The notes under the pieces: generated by a model
Seen by the model: the letters and a program-made list of their open reading frames with translations, nothing else
Told to the model about the DNA's origin: nothing
Databases searched by the model: none
In this document: piece by piece, positions 13,172-17,469 of the stretch
Layout of the letters: each line of letters begins with the position of its first letter
How positions within the stretch are numbered: position 1 is the stretch's first letter
NCBI GenBank assembly: GCA_017540945.1
Contig: JAFYAB010000022.1
Location: 1 to 17,469, forward strand
DNA from: Oscillospiraceae bacterium
Lineage (GTDB): Bacteria; Bacillota_A; Clostridia; Oscillospirales; Oscillospiraceae
Direction of reading: 5' to 3'
DNA length: 17,469 bases
Translations under genes and position numbers: made by a program

Positions 13172-14194
13172 ATGATCGAAGTAAATGAATTGACAAAGGT
13201 GTTTCGAAAGCCGATCCGCGGGAACGGCCTGTCCGGGATGGTGAAAACGCTGCTTTCGAGAAAATATGACGAGGTCCGGGCGGTGGACGGGATCAGCTTT
13301 GCCGTTCCCGACGGGGAGATCGTGGGCTACATCGGCGCCAACGGCGCGGGGAAGTCGACGACCATCAAAATGATGTGCGGCATCCTCACGCCGACCTCCG
13401 GCAGCGTCCGCATCGACGGGGTGGAACCCTATCGGAAACGCCGGCAGGTGGCCCGCCACATCGGCGTCGTCTTCGGGCAGAAGACGCAGCTCTGGTGGGA
13501 CATCCCGCTGATCGAGTCCTTCAAGGTGCTCAAAGAGATCTACCAGATCCCTGACGCCGCCTACGCCGAGCGCATGGGCTTTCTCGGCGAGGTGCTGGAC
13601 ATCACGCGGTTTCTCTCTCAGCCGGTGCGCACCCTCTCCCTGGGCGAACGCATGCGGGCGGACCTGGCGGCGTCGATGCTCCACAATCCGGACATCCTGT
13701 TTCTGGACGAGCCCACCATCGGAATGGACGTGCTGGTGAAGGAGCGGATTCGTTCAGCGATCCACGCCCTGAACAAAACCTACGGCACAACGGTGGTGCT
13801 GACCACCCATGACATGACAGACATCGAGGACCTCTGCTCCCGCATCATTTTGCTGGAAAAGGGGACGATCCTCTACGACGGACCGCTCAGCAGTCTCAAA
13901 AACCGCTTCGGCAATCTCAAAACCCTGACCCTGACCGTCCCGGCGGAGATCCGGGCCGAGACCGCGCCCGTGCTCTCTCCCGAGGTCGCCCTGGACCAGG
14001 AGGACGGGTTTCTGGTGCTGCGCTTCGACGCGGACAGGGTCCCGCTCGAACAGGTGGTCCAATACGCGTTCCGGGATCTGCGGGCCATGGACATGAAAAT
14101 TGCAGAGATCTCCATCGGCGACGTGGTCAAGACGATCCTGGAGCAGCAAGAGGCGGCGGATTGCCGCGCCGGCGTGGGCTCCGGCGCGCAATGA
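13172..14194 (+). CDS. ABC-2 exporter ATP-binding protein (COG4586-like)
   Basis: A 340-residue ATPase that powers the two membrane subunits encoded after it. Walker A is GANGAGKST (55-63), the Q-loop is FGQKTQLWW (101-109, Q103), the signature is LSLGER (155-160) in place of LSGGQ, Walker B is ILFLDEPTIGMD (175-186) and the switch histidine is TTHDMTD (H213). The insertion FRKPIRGNGLSGMVKTLLSR (11-30) between the first strands and the Q-L-W-W-D segment are typical of the COG4586 branch of Firmicutes exporters of unknown or antibiotic substrates. A ~100-residue C-terminal extension follows. The ATG at 13172 fits GAAGAGGA at 13156-13163; a TTG at 13148 is less likely. First gene of a three-gene operon. 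Confidence 0.92.
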   Translation: MIEVNELTKVFRKPIRGNGLSGMVKTLLSRKYDEVRAVDGISFAVPDGEIVGYIGANGAGKSTTIKMMCGILTPTSGSVRIDGVEPYRKRRQVARHIGVVFGQKTQLWWDIPLIESFKVLKEIYQIPDAAYAERMGFLGEVLDITRFLSQPVRTLSLGERMRADLAASMLHNPDILFLDEPTIGMDVLVKERIRSAIHALNKTYGTTVVLTTHDMTDIEDLCSRIILLEKGTILYDGPLSSLKNRFGNLKTLTLTVPAEIRAETAPVLSPEVALDQEDGFLVLRFDADRVPLEQVVQYAFRDLRAMDMKIAEISIGDVVKTILEQQEAADCRAGVGSGAQ

Positions 14195-14209
14195 CGGGGG
14201 AGGCGGACC

Positions 14210-15043
14210 ATGCTGAAAAAATATAAGCCCTTTCTCCGGGCCGGCGCCATCGACACGATGGCCTACCGGTTCAATATCCTGATCTGGGCGGGGATCACGG
14301 TCTGCGAGGTGGCCTGCCTGGTCTTCCTCTGGCTGGCGGTCTACCGGTCCGGCGAGGGAGGCATCGACGCCGAGATCCACGGCTTTTCCTACCGCGAGAT
14401 GATCTCCTACGTCGTGCTGACGACGATCTTCAACTTTGTCACCTTCAACAACGACACGCTCTGGAACATCAACACCGACGTCAGGAAGGGTACGATCGGC
14501 AACTATCTGATCAAGCCCATCAGCTACCGCGGGAAATTTGCCGCCACCTGCCTCGGCAACCTGCTCACGTTGACGGTGATGTTCGGCCTGCCGTTTTATA
14601 CCGCCGCGCTGGTGACGCTCGGCAGTCTCGGGTTTCTGCCGGAGCTGAGCTTCCCGGCCTTCTTTGCCCATCTGGGGCTGTTCCTGCTGGCGGGCCTCTG
14701 CGCGTCGCTGCTCAACGACGCGATCTCCTACATCTTCGGCGTGCTGTGCTTTTACACCTCCTCCGGCTGGGGCTTGAATTCCCTCAAGGTCACGCTGATC
14801 TCCTTCCTCTCCGGCACGCTGCTGCCCCTGGCCTTCTTCCCGGCGGGGCTGCGGGAGGTCATGAATTGGATGCCCTTTGCTGGCATGAGCCAGAACCCGA
14901 TTCTGATTCTGATGATGAAATACGACCTTGCCGCGTCGCTTCGCTGCGTGGCGCTGTCGGCGGTCTGGATCGCCGGGCTGGAGCTGTTCGCGAAGCTCCT
15001 GTTTTCGCACGCCGTCCGCAAGGTCACGGTGCAGGGAGGCTGA
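14210..15043 (+). CDS. ABC-2 exporter permease subunit 1
   Basis: A 277-residue integral membrane protein with about six hydrophobic helices (near 19-45, 60-80, 105-130, 145-180, 190-215, 225-265). The N-terminus MLKKYKPFLRAGAIDTMAYR and the following YRFNILIWAG match the COG4587/ABC-2-type permease family that pairs with COG4586 ATPases. The motif DVRKGTIGNYLIKPISYR near residues 92-109 is the cytoplasmic coupling segment conserved in this family (R-x-G-x-x-x-x-x-L-x-x-P). GGGGGAGG at 14192-14201 lies ahead of the ATG, 15 bp after the ATPase stop. It presumably forms the translocation path with the next gene product. Substrate unknown. Confidence 0.88.
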   Translation: MLKKYKPFLRAGAIDTMAYRFNILIWAGITVCEVACLVFLWLAVYRSGEGGIDAEIHGFSYREMISYVVLTTIFNFVTFNNDTLWNINTDVRKGTIGNYLIKPISYRGKFAATCLGNLLTLTVMFGLPFYTAALVTLGSLGFLPELSFPAFFAHLGLFLLAGLCASLLNDAISYIFGVLCFYTSSGWGLNSLKVTLISFLSGTLLPLAFFPAGLREVMNWMPFAGMSQNPILILMMKYDLAASLRCVALSAVWIAGLELFAKLLFSHAVRKVTVQGG

Positions 15044-15044
15044 T

Positions 15045-15836
15045 ATGCGGTACGTTCATCTGTATTTCACCTGCATCAAGCGCAGCATGATCTCCCGCCT
15101 GGAATACAAGAAGGACACGATCGTGGCGCTGTTCTCGTTCTTCTTCTCCAACCTCTGTTCCCTGGCCGCGCTGTATTTCATTCTGCAGGCCATCCCGGCG
15201 CTGGCGGGCTATTCCCTGGCCGAGGTCGGATTCTTCTACGGCTTTTCCATGCTGCCGATCTCCCTCGACCACCTGTTCAGCGACGAGCTGTGGCTTGTGG
15301 CCTATCGCCGGGTCAAGGACGGAGACATGGATATGCACTTCCTGCGCCCTGTGCCTGTGCTGTTCCAGGTCTTTGCCGAGACCTTCCAGCCGGAGGGCTT
15401 TGGCGAGATGATCCTCGGGGTGGCGCTGATCACTGTCTGCGCCCTGCGTCTCACGGTGACGGTCACCTTCGGGGCCGTCGTGGTGCTGTGCGTCGGCGCG
15501 GTCTTCGGCGCGGTGATCATCACCTCCATCAAGGTCGCGATCGCGGCGCTGGCCTTCCTCTTCAAGCGGAGCGGACCGCTGCTTCAAATCATCTACAACT
15601 TTTCCAACTATGCGAAATATCCCCTGGCCATCTATCCTGCCCTGATCCGGACGCTGCTGATCTTCGTGCTGCCCTTCGGCCTGTTCATCTCGCTGCCAGT
15701 GGACACGCTGCTTCACGGCAACAACGACCCGTGGCTGCTCTGCCTGGCGATCATCGGCGCCGCCGCGGTCTTCTTCGCCCTCGCGGTGCGGATCTGGACC
15801 CTCTGTGAGCGCCGCTATGAATCCACCGGAAGCTGA
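15045..15836 (+). CDS. ABC-2 exporter permease subunit 2
   Basis: A 263-residue membrane protein, about six helices, of the COG3694 type that partners COG4587 permeases. It opens MRYVHLYFTCIKRSMISRLEY, a cytoplasmic amphipathic start, and after two helices carries YRRVKDGDMDMHFLRPVPVL (about 86-105), the counterpart of the coupling motif in subunit 1. NFSNYAKYPLAIYPALIR (about 187-204) is another family landmark. The ATG lies one base after the previous stop (TGA-T-ATG), with GGGAGG at 15034-15039, so translation is coupled. No terminator is evident before the degenerate repeat at 15967. Last gene of the exporter operon. Confidence 0.88.
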   Translation: MRYVHLYFTCIKRSMISRLEYKKDTIVALFSFFFSNLCSLAALYFILQAIPALAGYSLAEVGFFYGFSMLPISLDHLFSDELWLVAYRRVKDGDMDMHFLRPVPVLFQVFAETFQPEGFGEMILGVALITVCALRLTVTVTFGAVVVLCVGAVFGAVIITSIKVAIAALAFLFKRSGPLLQIIYNFSNYAKYPLAIYPALIRTLLIFVLPFGLFISLPVDTLLHGNNDPWLLCLAIIGAAAVFFALAVRIWTLCERRYESTGS

Positions 15837-15966
15837 AAATCGGCCCGTAATCAGGCGGCTGCTCACAGCCAAACAAAGCGCCTGCCGCGGCAGCGGCCGG
15901 ATCGAAATCATCTGCCATCCCTATTTCGGTCAATCGGGGGACGGGGCCTGCGAATTGTAAGCGCCT

Positions 15967-16023
15967 CGGACAAAACAGAGCAATCCGGGACATGATTTTT
16001 TCCCGGAAACAGCCTTATAATCC
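15967..16023 (+). repeat. Repeat copy 2a: duplicate of the AraC regulator's promoter/operator
   Basis: It matches 11996-12051 with about seven mismatches and one extra T, including the CCGGGA...TCCCGG palindrome and TATAAT (16017-16022 region). Weaker likeness seems to continue upstream to about 15935. The rest of the 262-base gap 15837-16098 has only a small palindrome, CTGCCGCGGCAG, and no clear terminator. Confidence 0.85.
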
Positions 16024-16026
16024 GTT

Positions 16027-16117
16027 CCATGCCATGTGGGAGCGGATCTGCCGGGAATGGTTGCCAGCCTCGGGCTATGAGCTGATCCCGGTTTTATATT
16101 ACACGATCGGTTTTTGA
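16027..16117 (+). pseudogene. Remnant of a second AraC-GyrI regulator gene, joined directly to its promoter
   Basis: 16027-16091 repeats 12760-12824 (six mismatches in 65). In the intact copy 708 bp separate this segment from the promoter block; here only three bases (16024-16026) do. The reading frame survives: ATG at 16034 gives a 27-residue peptide, MWERICREWLPASGYELIP then VLYYTIGF, ending at 16117. The first 19 residues correspond to the intact protein (MWERIYREWLPVSGYELIP). Likeness ends abruptly at 16091, close to the convergent end of the minus-strand gene. This is a deletion remnant, almost certainly non-functional as a regulator. Confidence 0.8.
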
Positions 16118-16521
16118 TTCAGTACGCGTTCGAGCGCCACCCAGCCCAGATATTTTGGATGATCTCCGGTCAATGCCATCAACTTTTCGATTGCCAGATA
16201 GTCATCGATTCGGACCGTGTCCCACGCATGGATCACTCGGCCGTCCCCAAAACTGATACCGCAATGTCCCCAGTTGACCGGACCGTTTTCGCCTGGACAC
16301 AGGCAGTCATAGAATACGAACGCGCCTCGCTCCGGCACTCCGCTTCGCAGCGCGTCCCTGTACAGCTCGCAGGATTTCTTTGCGCTGTCCCCGCCGAATA
16401 TCTCGATATGATTGCTGATTTCAAGCGCGTCCTCGATAAACGCAAGACACCAGCCTGCATATGCTGTGCTGCCAAGTTTGCGCTCAGCCCAACGAATCAT
16501 ATTCTCTGTCAGTTTCTCCAT
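16099..16521 (-). CDS. NlpC/P60- or CHAP-like papain-fold protein, cytoplasmic
   Basis: A 140-residue protein that looks like a minimal papain-fold domain. YAGWCLAFIEDALE (21-34) has the catalytic-type cysteine C25 at the start of a helix. PERGAFVFYDCLCPGE (63-78) is the G-A-F-V-F-Y strand seen before the active-site histidine, and NWGHCGISFGDGRVIHAW (83-100) supplies H86. Such domains usually cleave peptidoglycan stem peptides, but there is no signal peptide, membrane helix or wall-binding domain, so an intracellular amidase or toxin-like role is possible. GAGG lies seven bases before the ATG on the minus strand. Last gene of the AT-richer minus-strand cluster. The family assignment rests on motif spacing only. 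Confidence 0.65.
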   Translation of the reverse strand: MEKLTENMIRWAERKLGSTAYAGWCLAFIEDALEISNHIEIFGGDSAKKSCELYRDALRSGVPERGAFVFYDCLCPGENGPVNWGHCGISFGDGRVIHAWDTVRIDDYLAIEKLMALTGDHPKYLGWVALERVLNQKPIV

Positions 16522-16558
16522 CTGAAAACCTCAAGCCTCCACAAATGAGAAGTTTGCT

Positions 16559-17035
16559 TTATGTGAAATTCCGGATGGTATCGGGTTCGCTTTTTCTTTT
16601 CCGGTAAAAGACGAATCCATCCTCAACCTTTATGCTCCGATAGCCTATTTTTTTGTAAAAAGCATTTGTCCGCTCATTCCAACATGGGGTATCCAGATGA
16701 AACGCAGCAGCCCATGAGAAATTCTTTTCAATGCAATCCATCAAGCGAATTCCGTAACCTTTTCTATGATAGACGCTGTCAATAAAAATCCTGCCGATGT
16801 ATACGCTTTTTTCTGTTTCATCCGGGAATACAATGGCAGCCCCTACCAGATCTTTTCCGATCATCGCCTGATACAAATGCCCCTCCCGGGCCATCTGTTT
16901 ATGCCATGCGATCGAATCAAATTCCGGCGGGCACTCCCCTTTTCTTCCGCCGACATTGACATCTGTTTCAAAAGCTCTGATCGACATATTTACGATTTTT
17001 TCGACCTGTTCTGTTCCTGCTTTGACAATATACAT
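16559..17035 (-). CDS. GNAT-family N-acetyltransferase
   Basis: A 158-residue GNAT enzyme of unknown substrate. The start MYIVKAGTEQVEKIVNMSIR is the usual first strand and helix. GRIFIDSVYHRKGYGIRLMD is the beta-4/acetyl-CoA pyrophosphate loop (H-R-K-G-Y-G in place of R-x-x-G-x-G), and LDTPCWNERTNAFYKKIGYR is the C-terminal N-x-x-x-x-x-F-Y-x-K-x-G-Y segment. The insert VGGRKGECPPEFDSIAWHKQ (about 27-46) is like those of acetyltransferases that act on small molecules. The ATG at 17035 follows GGAGAAGTGGA; a TTG at 17056 is rejected. Its first 46 nt overlap the end of the TIGR04076 gene, indicating translational coupling. Confidence 0.85.
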   Translation of the reverse strand: MYIVKAGTEQVEKIVNMSIRAFETDVNVGGRKGECPPEFDSIAWHKQMAREGHLYQAMIGKDLVGAAIVFPDETEKSVYIGRIFIDSVYHRKGYGIRLMDCIEKNFSWAAAFHLDTPCWNERTNAFYKKIGYRSIKVEDGFVFYRKRKSEPDTIRNFT

Positions 17036-17277
17036 TCCACTTCTCCATGAATACAAACTCTTCCTTCATCCGGACATGCTGCGTCAAACATTTTTGCACG
17101 GCAATCTCCATAGTCAAGCGAAGCTCCGTTCTGTAATGCATAAACAGACGGGTATATGCTGTTCCATAGTTCATGGCACAAAGGCGGGCACAAATCTTCA
17201 ACGATAAACTCCTGTCCTTTTTTGAAATACCCACACCTGCATCTGCTCTCTGTAATTGTCAGCCTGACCTTTGGCAT
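16990..17277 (-). CDS. TIGR04076 family protein
   Basis: A 95-residue cysteine-rich protein of the uncharacterised TIGR04076 family. Marks are the start MPKVRLTITESRCRCGYFKK, then GQEFIVEDLCPPLCHELWNS with IYPSVYALQNGA (41-52), the most conserved stretch, DYGDCRAKMFDAACPDEGRV (55-74), and a final beta-strand. Seven or more cysteines (13, 15, 30, 34, 59, 68, 75, 82) suggest metal or cluster binding; this is inference. AGGGGG lies eight bases before the ATG. It overlaps the upstream gene by 19 nt and the GNAT gene by 46 nt, so all are in one transcript. Members of the family often sit beside redox or radical-SAM genes, which are not seen here. Confidence 0.8.
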   Translation of the reverse strand: MPKVRLTITESRCRCGYFKKGQEFIVEDLCPPLCHELWNSIYPSVYALQNGASLDYGDCRAKMFDAACPDEGRVCIHGEVECILSKQEQNRSKKS

Positions 17278-17469
17278 CCGGATTCCCCCTGCGCTTTTTC
17301 GAAATCAACCGTCTTCCCTTTAAGGGAAATTTTTCCCACCTTATATCCGTAATTCAACAGTTCCTTCTTGCTGTTCAGGAAAGAGTGGTCAATCGGTAAA
17401 CCGGCAATCTTCTCGATCTCATCAAAGGTCAGCTTGAAGCTGTCCGTACCGTTTTCCTGAATCCATTTC
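17259..17469 (-). CDS. C-terminal part of a small hypothetical protein (gene runs off the right edge)
   Basis: The minus strand is open from the window edge to a TGA at 17259-17261, giving 69 residues: KWIQENGTDSFKLTFDEIEK, then IAGLPIDHSFLNSKKELLNY and GYKVGKISLKGKTVDFEKAQ before a short tail. The pattern L-T-F-x-E-I-E-x-I-x-G followed by a K-K-E-L-x-x-Y-G-Y-x-V-x-K-I-S stretch recalls a small alpha/beta family widespread in Clostridia with no known role. Its stop lies beyond the TIGR04076 start (19-nt overlap), so it is the first visible gene of the minus-strand operon. The start and the promoter are outside the window. Confidence 0.7.
   Translation of the reverse strand, partial: KWIQENGTDSFKLTFDEIEKIAGLPIDHSFLNSKKELLNYGYKVGKISLKGKTVDFEKAQGESGCQRSG

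Noticed and set aside
13754..15010. 418-codon open frame on the minus strand opposite the ABC genes
   Set aside because: Gln/Arg/Glu/Gly-rich, no family resemblance; the plus strand carries the complete ABC operon.
1..17469. CRISPR array, tRNA, rRNA, insertion sequence or att site
   Set aside because: No regularly spaced repeats, no cloverleaf or rRNA-like sequence, and no transposase or integrase frame was seen. The only clear repeat pair is that of the AraC regulator copies.

Overview
The window is a mosaic of chromosomal genes from what looks like a GC-rich member of the Clostridia (Bacillota), possibly a gut species. The reasons are strong AGGAGG-type ribosome sites, consensus sigma-70/sigma-A promoters, small overlapping operons, and families typical of gut Clostridia: a ParB-like single-domain protein, a remnant of a MATE/HATPase fusion, a flavodoxin-ferredoxin fusion, an AraC-GyrI regulator and a TIGR04076 protein. 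The taxonomic placement is inference. I see no rRNA, tRNA, CRISPR array, transposase or phage structural gene.

Layout. (1) 1-303, minus: N-terminal part of glutaminase A, with a perfect-consensus promoter. It diverges from a cytoplasmic 5'-nucleotidase-type metallophosphoesterase (620-2086). (2) 2226-4264: a ParB-like protein carrying a truncated GNAT tail, a DeoR regulator and a translationally coupled HAD phosphatase, closed by a strong terminator. (3) 4369-7470: a new promoter drives a flavodoxin/2x[4Fe-4S] ferredoxin fusion, NAD(P)H-hydrate epimerase, a SatA-like acetyltransferase and a SAM methyltransferase; the last three overlap or nearly overlap. (4) 7540-10033: two small genes, one a zinc ribbon, then a large polytopic membrane protein fused to an alpha/beta-hydrolase. 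(5) 10065-10678: a frameshifted remnant ending in an RsbW-like ATPase domain, overlapping a YcaQ-type winged-helix DNA glycosylase homologue. (6) 12074-15836: an AraC-GyrI regulator followed by a three-gene ABC-2 exporter with its own strong promoter. (7) 15967-16117: a collapsed second copy of that regulator (promoter joined to the 3' part, middle missing). (8) 16099 to the right edge, minus: a visibly more AT-rich, tightly overlapping cluster (small hypothetical protein, TIGR04076 protein, GNAT acetyltransferase, NlpC/P60-CHAP-like protein).

How the parts may work together. The regulator plus ABC exporter looks like a drug-sensing and efflux module; with the SatA-like acetyltransferase and the YcaQ-like glycosylase, several genes could relate to natural-product toxicity. 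The most unusual single gene is the 659-residue membrane/hydrolase fusion at 8054-10033. Its membrane half resembles CruF/DUF422 carotenoid hydratase-type proteins, and charge distribution predicts its serine-hydrolase half lies outside the cell. I found no system that I can firmly call new. The best candidates are that fusion with its two small upstream genes, and the duplicated-and-deleted regulator that brackets the ABC exporter.
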